DNA from: Terebella lapidaria
Lineage: Eukaryota > Annelida > Polychaeta > Terebellida > Terebellidae
Assembly: GCA_949152475.1 (NCBI GenBank)
Contig: OX424563.1
Location: 19,379,001 to 19,443,000 of the forward strand
Length of the DNA stretch: 64,000 nucleotides
Reading direction: 5' to 3'
Part shown: positions 54,140 through 64,000 of the stretch, piece by piece
How the letters are laid out: the number at the start of each line of letters is the position of its first letter
Position numbering within the stretch: position 1 is the stretch's first letter
The notes under the pieces: model-generated
What the model was told of the DNA's origin: nothing
Databases searched by the model: none
The model's input: the letters and a program-made list of their open reading frames with translations, nothing else
Made by a program: the position numbers and the translations under genes

Positions 54140-54206
54140 TTAGGTTACCGGACCTATGGTCCGATAACCTATTGCCATGGCGTTGCGTCCGTCCGTCCGT
54201 TTGTCC

Positions 54207-54356
54207 GGGCGGACGAGAGTATGCTTGTGTGACTAGAAAAGGCACACAACCATAAGTTGTGAGGAAATTTCTTCTTGTGTGCCTATTTTGGGGAGTTGTG
54301 TACCTATTTTAGATAGGAAATTTAACATGTAAAAGGCACACAAGAAGGTCTCGTCC
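54207..54356. mobile_element. Small foldback insert within the HINE-like element
   Basis: GCGGACGAGA and TCTCGTCCGC are exact inverted words enclosing about 130 bp rich in GGCACACAA and TTGTGTGCC inverted pairs. It splits the CGTCC tract of the host element. Confidence 0.7.
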
Positions 54357-55584
54357 GCACGTCCGTCGTCCATCGTCCGTCCGTCAACAATTTTATCTTT
54401 AAAGTTTACGATCGGTATTTTCTCAAATTTTGCACAAAAATGCCTAAAAATATTTTGAGAGGGAGGTATTTTTTAGTTTCTTTATTTTCGCATTTTTTTC
54501 AAAATGGCGGCCGTTTTCGTCGAAAAACGGCCAATGTTGGACTTTAGCGGACATTTTCTCAAAAACTGTCTGACCACTTTTGAGATTTTTGTTTCAAAAG
54601 ATTCCTCTCATATACCCCTGTGACGTGTATTAGTTTCATTGGCCTTGAATCGCCGGTCTGCGTGTGGCAGCCATTTTGATTTTTTTGACGGGTCCCAAAT
54701 GGGACTTTCCCATGTTAAATTCTCCTATGCTTTATAATGGGAAACATTTTTCCTGATATCTCACTTAATATTGAGATTAGAGATTAGAAGTCAATTATGG
54801 ACCTATAGGAAATGATATGTGCCAAATATTCTCGTGACCTTGAATTTGACCTCTGACCTCATTTTCAAGGTTAGAGCACAAAACGGCTAATATTTCGCTT
54901 AACATTGACTTTACAGCTTAGGAATCAATTGTGGACATATAGGAAGTGATATATGCTGAATATTCCCGTGACATTGAATTTGACCTTTGACCTGTTTTTC
55001 AAGGTCAAAGCACAAAATTGTTAATATCTCGCTTATTATCGACTTTACAGCTTAGGAATCAATTGTGGACATATAGGAAGTCATACATGCTGAATATTTT
55101 CATGACCTTGAATTTGACCTTTGACCAGAGCACAAAAAGGCTTATATCTCGCTTATTATCAACATTACAGCTTAAGAATCAATGGTGGACATATAGGATA
55201 TGATGTATTCTGTATGTTGTCATGACCTTGAATTTGACCTTTACCTCATTTTCAAGGTCACAGGACAAAATGGCTAATATCTCGCTTATTATCGACTTTA
55301 CAGCTTAGGAATCAATTGTCAACATATAGGAAATGATATATGCTGAATATTGCTATGACCTTGAATTTGACCTTTCACCTCATTTTCAAGGTCAGAGAAC
55401 GAAATGGCTAATATCTCGCTTTTTATCGACTCTACAGCTTAGCAATCAATTGTGGACATATAGAAAATGATATATTCTGAACATTGTCCTGACCTTGAAC
55501 TGACCTAATTTTCAAGGTCACAGGACAAAATGGATAATAGCTCGCTTATTATCGACTTTACAGCTTAGGAATCAATTATGAATT

Positions 55585-55970
55585 ACGTGTTCCCTGTCCT
55601 GTTGGATTTTAGTATGATGTTCGATACCGTTGGCTAAGGTATCTCATGCACTGTGTTGGACTGGGTGGAACTGCATTCGATCAAATATGTTCCTACTTGG
55701 CCAGAGAATTATAAACATCTCAATTGTCCCATTGCGCCCCCTGTTCATAGTGGTCCATCGAGGATCGGCAAACCTTCTGTTTTTTTGTATATAATACTAG
55801 TGCCGCTCAGGTACATAGCAATTTAATATCCGTACATATAGGTGCACAGATGACATGCAACTCTCTTGACACTTTCTTATATATAATGCATCAAGACTGT
55901 CCACCAGGAAGTTGCCAAAACGTGAATGACTTTTGTATTGAAGTGTGATGGTGGATGCTCCAAAATCAAC
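55585..55970 (+). pseudogene. Very old CR1/L2-like LINE RT relic
   Basis: Readable pieces in shifting frames are LLDFSMMFDTVG, GLGGTAFDQICSYLARE, VHRGSANLLFFCIY (cf. VPQGSVLGPLLF), a diverged ADD region and WMLQNQLS. The order and spacing match a LINE RT palm and thumb. It sits inside the HINE-like core, replacing part of it. Confidence 0.6.
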
Positions 55971-56188
55971 TCAGTAAGTGCTGCACGTTTACAGTGCAAT
56001 GTTCACGCAATTTTACTCTTCTTTCAAAACACATGGCTTCACTGGTTTCCTGGTGTGACCATGAATTTGACTAGTGACCTTATTTTCAAGGTCACGGGAA
56101 AATGGTTAATATCTAAAATATGGAACATATGTTGTCCGGTAACCTATCATAGCCCTTGGGCAATTTTCTAACTGGTTTACACTGCTTT

Positions 56189-58745
56189 TAGGTTAGGCCA
56201 TATAGAATCTTTGGTGGGATAACTTATTGGCATGGAGATGCGTCCGTCTGTCCGTTTCTTATACGGTCCAATCTTTCTGAAATTTTGCACCAAAATGCCT
56301 TAAAAACATTTTTGAGAGAGTTTTTGGGTTTGAAAAATAATCATTGATGCAAAACACTCCCCCATATCCCTGTAATGTGTATGAGTTTCCTTGCTCTTAT
56401 ATCGCTCGAAGTGGGCCTTTATGGCCCAAACTTGGCCCATATAGGACTTTCCCATTTCAATCTGTTTCTAATAATAAGACACATTTTACCTAATATCTCA
56501 CTTCATATTGAGATTAGAGTTTAGGATTCACTTCTGGACATATAGGAAATGATATATGCTGAATATTCTGTTGACATTGAATTTGACTATCGACCTAATT
56601 TTCAAAGTCACACTACAAAATGTCTAATTTCTCGCTTCTGATAAACTTTATAGCTTTGGAATCAATTGTGCACATATAGGAAATGATATATGCCGAATAT
56701 TTTGATAATCTGAATTTGAACTCAACTTCACTTTTAAGGTCCGTGCACGAAATGCCCAATATCTCGCTTATAGTCGACTTCACAGCTTAGGAATAAATAG
56801 TGCACAGATATAAAAGATATAATTATGATGAATAGTCTCATAACTTTGAACTTGACCTTTGACCTTATTTTCAAGGTCAGAGCACAAAATGGTTGAAATC
56901 TCGCTTATTATCGATTTTACAGCTTAGGAATCAATTACTAACATACAGGGAAAAAATATATGCTGAATATTCTCAATAATATTTTCAAAATGGCGGGCCA
57001 TTTTTGTCCAAAAAGATACCTCTGTGATGTGTATAAGTTTCGTTGCTCTTGAATCGATGGTCTGTGTGTGGCGGCCATTTAGATTTTGTCGATGGATCCC
57101 AAATGGGACTATTCAGATGTTAAATTCTCCTATGCTTTATAATGGGACACATTATTGCATATATCTCACTCAAAGTACTAGTAAAGTGCAAATATGATGT
57201 TGACTTATATGAAAGATCTGATTGATCTGATCAAAATGGTCTTTACAGTATGTCGATATCACTATTCGTTCGAAAGTTATAGCCATTTGAAACTGCCATT
57301 CCGGCATTACATTACAGAAGCCACTTGAAAAGTTTTAGCAACTCATTAGTATGCAAATTATATGCTAATGAGAATTCATGACGTCATGAGGGGAACAAAT
57401 TTTAATTAGGATATTTCAAGCCATGATAGAATGATTCTTATTGAAGGTTCTGACGATCTGATTAAGGCATATTATTATGTACCATACATAGTCAATATCC
57501 ACACAAACTGTACTGTTGCTATGGTTACCAGTCGTTCCATATAACCGTAGTTACCTATGGTTGCCATGGCCGTTAACTGCCAAGTCAATCCATCTGCAGA
57601 CTTTCTGTTGATTACTTAAGAACTAAATTAATATAGAGCTCAAGTTGGCACCATTTTTATTTGTGAATACCTTGTTCTAAGTGGGTTTCTGGCCCTAGCA
57701 ACCATGGTTGCTATGGGCCATACCAGGTCACTGGTTACCTTGACGTAAAAGTGAAAACACTGATTATTCATATTGAAATCTGTATGGAATAAGTTTTGAT
57801 GAATTATCATAACATTAAATCAATGAATAATACATATCAAAGTACCTAATTAAAACAGCTGCCCCCGATGACGTCATGAATATCTCATTTGCTTATTAAT
57901 TATCTAAGTTGTTTGGAAAAAACAAATTTGCTGATTTCAGTCTTTAAAGTGTCATAACTTTTGAAGGGATTTTTGATATTCACATGCCGTAAAAACCATT
58001 TTGCTCAGATCAATGAGAGCTTTCATATAAGTTCCCATCATATTTGCACTATACTAGTACTTTGATATGGGGATTAGAGATTAGGAATCAATTGTGGACA
58101 TATAGGAAATTTTTAATGCTGAATATTTTGATGACCTTGAATTTGACTTTTGACCTCATTTTCAAGGTCAGAGTACAAAATGGCTAATATATCGCTTATT
58201 ATCGACTTTATAGCTTGGGAATCAATTGTGCACATATAGGAAATGATATATGCTGGATATTGTCATGACCATGAATTTGACCTTTGACCTCATTTTCAGG
58301 GTCAGAGCGCAAAATGGCTGATATCTCGCTTATAATCGACTTTACAGCTTAGGAATCAATTGTGAACATATAGGATCAAATATAAGCTAAATATTGTCAT
58401 GACGTTGAATTTGACCTTTGACCTCATTTTCAGGTCACTGGACAAAATAGCTAATATCTCGCTTCTCATCGATTTTACAGCTTAGGAATCAATTGGGAAC
58501 ATATAGGAAATGATATATGCTGAATATTGTCATGAACCTGAATTTGACCATTGACCTCATTTTCAAGGTCAGAGTACTAAATGGCTAATATCTCGCTTAT
58601 TATCGACTTGGGAATGAATTGTGCATGCTGGATATTGTCTTGACCATGAATTTGACCTTTGACCTCATTTTCAAAGTCAGAGCGCAAAATGACTAATTAT
58701 CTCGCTTATGATCGACTTTACAGTCTCAGCCGTTACATATAGCTC
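56189..58745 (+). mobile_element. HINE-like element, subfamily 1, interrupted
   Basis: 5' end TTAGGTTAGGCC with GGCATGGAGATGCGTCC, then core units to 57170. A TIR element (57171-58064) follows, then at least five more core units to about 58725. The 3' stem-loop is missing; sequence changes to unrelated DNA at CAGTCTCAGCCG. Confidence 0.75.
57171..58064. mobile_element. 894-bp TIR element inside the HINE-like core
   Basis: The ends CAAAGTACTAGTA and TACTAGTACTTTG begin inverted arms of about 95 bp that share GTGCAAATATGATG, ACTTATATGAAAG and CAAAATGG. There is no coding region. The interior has TGACGTCATGA words and RFX X-box-like sequences (57515-57712). The interrupted core resumes with GGGGATTAGAG. 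The target duplication is not clear. Confidence 0.82.
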
Positions 58746-58799
58746 ATCCACGAGCGTTTCCCAAAAGCATTTCAAATTCTCGAGGGTTTCGTGCTGATT

Positions 58800-58965
58800 G
58801 GGCATATTTTACAATACGTAAATGAAGTTATTACAATACGAGGCCATGGTGTGTATTACATTTTCTACAATATGTAGCTGTGAAGTACTGTAGCCTTTAT
58901 GATATGAAACTATGATGTGTATTGTAGTTTTAACAATATGTAGTTATGATGTATTGATGCTTTGA
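58800..58965. repeat. Degenerate ~40-bp tandem repeat, left part
   Basis: Repeats of TGTATT(G/A)(T/C)A(G/A)TTTT(A/C)ACAATATGTAG(T/C)TATGATG. The array resumes at 60425, so it was split by the elements at 58971-60416. Confidence 0.7.
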
Positions 58966-58970
58966 TGTAT

Positions 58971-59385
58971 GGAATTCCGATCACGAAATGAGAGCTGCGG
59001 CCTGCATACTGCGACCTGTGTAGTGCAAACTGCGACCTGTGAGCTGATCAGAAGAGAAACGGGAAATGACTCATTCCGTCGCGAACGATGTTTTAATACG
59101 GGAAAAGGACATTCTCGTTTCGAAATGGAACCTGCGACCAGCATATTGTGACCTTGACCATAACACGAGACCTGCTAGCTGCGAAATTAAAAATACTTCG
59201 ACCTGCGTGCAACATACGAGACCCTGAATATTTGTAATATGCATATATACAGTTTCCTTATTGAGCCCTGCTTTACTACGAAATAAGTCATATAATACAA
59301 TATAATTTCTCGTGCCACGCTTTTCCATACCAGCTCGCAGGTCACAGTACGCAGGTCGCAGCTCGCGGTTCGTAATGGGGATTCC
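58971..59385. mobile_element. 415-bp foldback element related to the 21-bp minisatellite
   Basis: The ends GGAATTCCGATCACGAAATG and (complement) GGAATCCCCATTACGAACCG are followed inward by CTGCG(A/G)CCTGC(A/G)TACTG repeats. The same words, CCATTACGAAATGCGACCTG, stand at 24828, about 870 bp before the minisatellite at 25702. The two loci therefore belong to one family. Confidence 0.72.
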
Positions 59386-59407
59386 ATAATGATGTCTCTT
59401 AGTTTTT

Positions 59408-60416
59408 AGGTTACCGTATTTGGGTTACCGAACCTATGGTCCGATAACCTATTACCGTGGCGTTGCGTCCGTCATCCGTCCGGTCATCGTCGTCCGTCCA
59501 CATTTTTCTTCTCAAAGTTTACGGTCCAATCTTTCTGAAAATTTGGGAAAAGATACTTTAAAATAATTCGGGGAGGTTTTTTTTTTTTTTTTTAATTTTT
59601 ACAAAATGGCGACCGTTTCCGTCGAAAAACAGTCAATTCTGAACTTTGGTGGCCATTTCCTCTAAAACTGTCTTATCAGGTTTGAGATTTTTGTTTCAGA
59701 AGTTTCTCCTTATGTACCTCTGTGATGTGTATGAGTTTGGTTGCCCTTGAATCGCCAGTCTGCGTATGGCGGCCATTTTGAATTTTCGATGGGTCGACGA
59801 AAAAATAAATTTTCGGCCCAATTCGCATCACTATCCATTTTAGGCCAATTCACCCTTTGAAAAAAATTTTGGACTTAGAAAATTTTCGCCACATTTTTGG
59901 TTCATAATGGGAGCTGCCAAAACTTTGCTCATAGAATGCCTGAATATAGAGCCTAAATATTATTGGCATTTCCAAATTTGAGGTCATATATGGCGATTTG
60001 TGTGGTGACCTTGAATTTGACCTTCGATGACCTTGAAAGGTCAAAACAGCCATTTTTGGGTCCAAAGAAAAATGCTCAGGTTTGCCTCTAGATGAAATGC
60101 TTGCAAATATAGCTTATATTTGCATTATTAACATATAGGAAGACATATATGGCACAACTAATGATGACCTTGAACTTGACTTCAGATGACCTTGAGTGCC
60201 AAATGTCTGACTCGGAATGTGTAAATTGGCCTGAGCGACCTAAACGCTACATCTTTCTATTATGAACATACAGAAAATCGAATGCCGCAAACGTACATGT
60301 AATGGTGACAATGAAGTTGACACAGATGACCTTGATTGGTAAATCTCAAGGTCTGTTACCTGCCATGGCCAAACTAAAATTGTCCGGTAACCTATCTTAA
60401 CCTTTGGGCTAATTTT
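59408..60416 (+). mobile_element. Complete HINE-like element, subfamily 2
   Basis: A duplicated 5' terminus (AGGTTACCGTATTTGGGTTACCG, with partner GGTCCGATAACCT) leads into GGCGTTGCGTCCG, GGCGGCCATTTTG, ATGGGAGCTGCC and two cores with GTGACCTTGAATTTGACC and GATGACCTTGAACTTGAC. The 3' end is GTCCGGTAACCTATC plus stem-loop TTAACCTTTGGGCTAA (60397-60412). It inserted into the ~40-bp array. Confidence 0.85.
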
Positions 60417-60424
60417 GTTTTCTT

Positions 60425-60778
60425 TTGCAATATGTAGCCCTGATGTGTATTGTAGGTTTCACAATATGCAACTATGATGCATTGAAGATTTTTCAATGCG
60501 AAGCTATGATATGTATCATGTTTTTCATAATACAGAATTTCGTTTTTACATTATCAGATTATGTAGCTACGATGTTATGTGTATTACAGGTTTCACAATA
60601 TGTAGGTATGATCTACTTAAGTTTTAACAATACATTGCTATGATGTGTATTGTAGATGTAGGTATGATTTCTTTTGTATATTTTACAATACATATTCTAG
60701 TTTCTACAATACGTAGCTATTACGTATTGAAGTTTTTACAATACATAGCCAGATGTGTATTGTAGTTTCTACATCAGG
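60425..60778. repeat. Degenerate ~40-bp tandem repeat, right part
   Basis: It continues the array of 58800-58965 with TGTATTGTAG(T/G)TT and CTACAATAC(G/A)TAGC words, so each unit is partly palindromic. About nine units. Confidence 0.7.
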
Positions 60779-60805
60779 TGTACATATGTGGCCAATAGAA
60801 TCAAT

Positions 60806-62013
60806 TGTCAATAAAATCCAAGCTGTTGTTAACACAATTGTCAATCATGGTTTATTTTTCGCATCAAGTGGTACAATTTGGGGCAGCAAAATTATATATA
60901 ATGTCGGTGTACATTCTGTGGCGGGACCCACTAAAATTCTGTGACAAATGTGTAATACTTCAATTTGACATCACATTTGTCAATTTGAAAAGCATTTACA
61001 CAAGATGAGGTTATTTTGCAACTTGAACACACGTACTTTTACATGGAGTGGATATTGCTTGTACCTGACATGGAGCATACTGCATTATGTCTTAAATACT
61101 GTTTATTGTTTAATTTATAAATTTTGATTTATTTGGACCATCTCCATTTATAATCATGCATGTTCACCACCACAAAATAGAAATGATAAAATCGTAATTG
61201 GCTGTTTTATGTAAATAAAGCTAGTGTTATATACTATACTTACCTCCAAAACACATTACGGGTTATGGCTTATTAGCCTTACTGACATAGGAGTTCTCCA
61301 TAGAGAGAACCCCATTTGGAAAATGGGCTAGGCAATGAATTGTCCAAGCCACTAACCCACGTGACCGGAACGTGACGTCATTCTCGTCGATTTAGGAAAC
61401 CAACAAGAAGGAGTACGTTGTTAATAAAATCCAAGCTGTTGTTAACACAATTGTCAATCATGGTTTATTTTTTGCATCAAGTGGTACAATTTGGGGCAGC
61501 AAAATTATATATAATGTTGGTGTACATTCTGTGGCGGGACCCACTAAAATTCTGTGACAAATGTGTAATACTTCAATTTGATATCACATTTGTCAATTTG
61601 AAAAGCATTTACACAAGATGAGGTTATTTTGCAACTTGAACACACGTACTTTTACGTGGAGTGGATATTGCTTGTACCTGACATGGAGCATAATGCATTT
61701 ATTGTTTAATTTATAAATTACGATTTATTCGGACCATCTCCATTTATAATCATGCATGTTCACCACCACAAAATAGAAATGATAAAATCGTAATTGGCTG
61801 TTTTATGTAAATAAAGCTAGTGTTATATACTATACTTACCTCCAAAACACATTACGGGTTATGGCTTATTAGCCTACTGACATAGGAGTTCTCCATAGAG
61901 AGAACCCCATTTGGAAAATGGGCTAGGCAATGAATTGTCCAAGCCACTAACCCACGTGACCGGAACGTGACGTCATTCTCGTCGATTTAGGAAACCAACA
62001 AGAAGGAGTACGT
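60806..62013 (+). repeat. ~600-bp tandem duplication next to the DIRS-like element
   Basis: Unit 1 (60806-61418) and unit 2 (61420-62013) match closely. Starts are 613 bp apart (AATAAAATCCAAGCTG at 60810 and 61423). Unit 2 lacks about 17 bp near 61697 and one base near 61875. Each unit ends with ACTTACCTCCAAAACACATTA, an inverted partner of which lies at 62037-62066, and AGTTCTCCATAGAGAGAACC, a small hairpin. Confidence 0.88.
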
Positions 62014-62370
62014 GGGGCTGGTCGGGTGGGCACTCTGAATGTGTTTTGGAAGTAAGTATAGTATATGCCTATATCTTACCTCCAAAACACATTATGGGTA
62101 AAGATCAGAATAAAATTTGGAGGAGGGGTACTCCAAAAACTCTGACATAACCAAAAGCTCGACCCTAGAGTCCCAGTAAGGGACAAGGTAGGCTTTCCCC
62201 CGAATAATTGGAGAGATCCACAGGAGGGTGCCCTCAGGCAACCCAAAACATTTATGGTTCTAACAATAACATAAGTAGTAAGAAATACCACTTACCTCCG
62301 GGTGTCGAGTGACTGGCTTCCAGTCATAGGTAACGTATGTACCTGGATATGCCTTGCCGACACAACTGAG

Positions 62371-63210
62371 TCACAATGCATACCAAACTAAGGAGTACGA
62401 CCGTACTGACATAGGAGACCGATTTAATGGTAACCGGAACCGGAACTCGCAACACGGAACATCAAACTCGCAACACGGAACCCGTCCCATATAAGCAAGG
62501 GAGGCCACCATGGCCCTAACATCATGGGCGCGTACCTTGAACGAACAGGCGGAGTCCTGCTCAGCCAAATCGTAGCAGGTGCGGATACATTTTTGGATCC
62601 AGGATGAGATGGTAGCGGAATGTATGTCCCGTTGGAATTTCAACTGATGTGATATGAACAACAGCCGTTTGCCAGCCCGGAGGCCTTTTGTCTGCTTAAG
62701 GTACAAGCGCAAGGCCCGCAATGGGCATAGGAGACAGTCTTCCTCTAGATTCGGGCCTACAGACGACGACAAGGCCGGAATCGTGAAAGCCAGTGGGGGA
62801 GAAGACGCAAGCTGGGTTTTTGCCAGGAAAGACGGGATGACCTGCAAGGAGACCTTGAGGCCATCCTCTCGCCATCAAACTTTTGAGAAATCCAATGCAT
62901 GGATTTCACCGCTGCGACGTCCGGAAGCCAGAGCCAGCAGGAAGACTGTCTTCTAAGTAAGGAACTTCAGAGGGGCAGAGGACATAGGTTCGAAGGGAGC
63001 AGACGCCAAACGGTTCAGTACCAGGGATAGATCCCACTCCGGAACGGAATTACGAGAAAGCGGACGTTCGACTTTAAAGTTATTGAGCAAGGCACTCAGA
63101 TCTTGATCCTCGCCGAGATAAACGCCAGTATGGGGCAAGATAGTCTTGGCCAGAGCGGTCCTATAGCCCGCTAAAGTCGAGGGGGCCGCGCCCGTCTGAA
63201 ATTTTTCCAA
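62371..63210 (-). pseudogene. DIRS-like tyrosine recombinase, broken
   Basis: The frame begins upstream with SLGVYESKWQVFAAWCDSR, then TAG (63253-63255), and continues DPFHATAQTVADFLLEKFQT and TLAGYRTALAKT, the core-binding domain. After PLKFLT there is a TAG (62956-62958), then ALASGRRSGEIHALDF with the first catalytic arginine. A TGA lies near 62878, and then VIPSFLAKTQ...CPLRALRLYL and RAHDVRAMVASLAY with the H-x-x-R pair (62515-62526). The last Tyr block is not recognisable; a 21-bp tandem repeat (62445-62481) follows instead. The enzyme would have integrated circular cDNA without staggered-cut duplications. Confidence 0.83.
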
Positions 63211-63221
63211 GAGGAAATCAG

Positions 63222-63980
63222 CTACGGTCTGAGCAGTGGCATGGAACGGATCAACCTACCTGCTATCGCACCAAGCAGCGAAGACTTGCCATTTGGACTC
63301 GTAGACTCCCAAGGACGAGTTTCTATTAGGGCGGGCAATCCTACTGGACACTTCTGAAGAAAATCCCTTTGCTCGAAGGGATCGCTGGACAGAAGCCACG
63401 CGTGGAGGCTCAGGCTCCCGGGTCGGCTGTAAAACAGCTGCGCCCGGGGTTGCTTGAGAAGTTCCTCCCAAGGGGGTAGGGCCACTGGTTGATCTATCAG
63501 CAGACTCAGAAGTTCTGGGACCCACGGACGCTGCGGCTGATATGGGGCGACCAGGAGAATTCGGCACGTGTGAGACATGACTTTGGCCAAAACTTTGGGC
63601 AACAGAATTGCTGGAGGGTACGCATACCCGAACATGCCGTCCCAGTCCGTGGACAATGCGTCGATTGACATCGCGAGAGGGTCTGGAAGTGGAGAAACGA
63701 ACACCGGAAGCTTGTTGTTCCACCTGGTCGCAAAGAGATCCACCGTAGGACGGTCCCACCTGAGGCACAGGGAGTTGAACACCCGAGGATGGAGAGACCA
63801 CTCCGTTGGCTGGATCTGCCCCCTGCGGGACAGCTGATCGGCCAACACATTTAACCGACCCGGGATGTGACGTGCTCGCAAGTGAATGCCTCGAGCCCGG
63901 CACCAGAGAAGAAGCGTCGTGGCTTGCTGACATAGGGTAACCGACTTAGTACCTCCCTGTTCGTTGATGTAGGCTAGCAC
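63222..63980 (-). CDS. DIRS-like RNase H and connection domain, 5' end beyond window
   Basis: The open frame has YINEQGGTKS, ARHIPGRLNVLADQLSRRG and QIQPTEWSL, then DLFATRWNNKLPVFVSPLPD and the LLVAPYQPQRPWVPELLSLL segment. This is the RNase H C-terminal half plus the conserved DIRS region before the recombinase. It is uninterrupted for 252 codons and enters from the right edge through VTGRRSV. Its 3' third overlaps the recombinase frame. The corresponding region of the old copy at 46.1-47.1 kb aligns along its full length. Confidence 0.85.
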   Translation of the reverse strand: MLAYINEQGGTKSVTLCQQATTLLLWCRARGIHLRARHIPGRLNVLADQLSRRGQIQPTEWSLHPRVFNSLCLRWDRPTVDLFATRWNNKLPVFVSPLPDPLAMSIDALSTDWDGMFGYAYPPAILLPKVLAKVMSHTCRILLVAPYQPQRPWVPELLSLLIDQPVALPPWEELLKQPRAQLFYSRPGSLSLHAWLLSSDPFEQRDFLQKCPVGLPALIETRPWESTSPNGKSSLLGAIAGRLIRSMPLLRP

Positions 63981-64000
63981 ACTCCTCCTCCCAGTGACCC

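Larger units (their letters stand above)
54142..56166 (+). mobile_element. HINE-like element, subfamily 1, near full length
   Basis: 5' hairpin AGGTTACCGGACC-TAT-GGTCCGATAACCT, GGCGTTGCGTCCGTCC, a foldback insert (54211-54355), the unique region, about six core units, a LINE relic (about 55585-55970), and then the 3' end GTCCGGTAACCTATC with a slightly damaged stem-loop AGCCCTTGGGC. Confidence 0.8.
61230..64000 (-). mobile_element. DIRS-like tyrosine-recombinase retrotransposon (right edge, partial)
   Basis: In the complement, RNase H (63222-64000) is followed by an overlapping recombinase frame (62371-63933) in another frame, the ORF overlap typical of DIRS elements. The RT part lies beyond the window. 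Left of the ORFs, TGTGTTTTGGA(A/G)GTAAG occurs in inverted and direct copies (61240, 61835, 62037, 62070), which may be the inverted terminal and internal complementary repeats. Stops at a few sites inactivate this copy. Confidence 0.82.

Noticed and set aside
62654-62956. 100-codon + strand frame
   Set aside because: Antisense shadow of the DIRS recombinase coding strand.

Overview
This window is animal (metazoan) nuclear DNA. It has no bacterial operons; it has GT-AG introns, LINE, Penelope-like, Ty3/gypsy and DIRS retroelements, many short inverted-repeat transposons and minisatellites. The mix of element types and the recurring AGGCCTA word suggest a marine invertebrate, perhaps a deuterostome such as an echinoderm, hemichordate or amphioxus. 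The species cannot be fixed from the sequence alone.

One host gene dominates. Fourteen exons on the + strand, from the ATG at 8449 to the TAA at 53365, join in perfect phase into a 463-codon frame. The product is recognisably of the TMEM87 branch of the Golgi seven-transmembrane (GOST) family: signal peptide, cysteine-containing luminal domain, seven membrane spans and the conserved tryptophan-rich C-terminal block. Ten exons are packed into 48.9-53.4 kb. The first four are spread over 40 kb by introns of 14.3, 1.2 and 23.9 kb that consist largely of transposable elements.

Layout: 1-8.4 kb is upstream DNA with a four-level nest, in which a Penelope-like element is interrupted by two 125-bp hAT-type MITEs and a SINE-like insert, and one MITE hosts a 5'-truncated LINE. 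Intron 1 (8.5-22.9 kb) holds a SINE, minisatellites, a 1.9-kb terminal-inverted-repeat element with a 5-bp target duplication, a 1.5-kb inverted repeat and a second Penelope-like copy. Intron 3 (24.2-48.2 kb) holds a 21-bp minisatellite, a jockey-type LINE, a local segmental duplication, an array of 20-bp palindromes split by a PIF/Harbinger relic, a decayed gypsy element, L2-like LINE fragments, a 517-bp tandem duplication and an old DIRS-like element. Downstream, 53.4-60.4 kb is almost entirely a family with a minisatellite core, subterminal inverted repeats and a 3' stem-loop, which looks like non-autonomous Helentron (HINE) elements. The right edge (61.2-64 kb) is a younger DIRS-like retroelement with RNase H and tyrosine recombinase on the - strand.

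The elements are mostly broken by frameshifts, stops and nested insertions. Clear target-site duplications and near-identical tandem copies show that some events are recent. The main biological result is a TMEM87 gene expanded by layered mobile DNA; the most unusual sequences are the palindrome array at 35.3-37.1 kb, the HINE-like family, and the 14.2-16.1 kb element.
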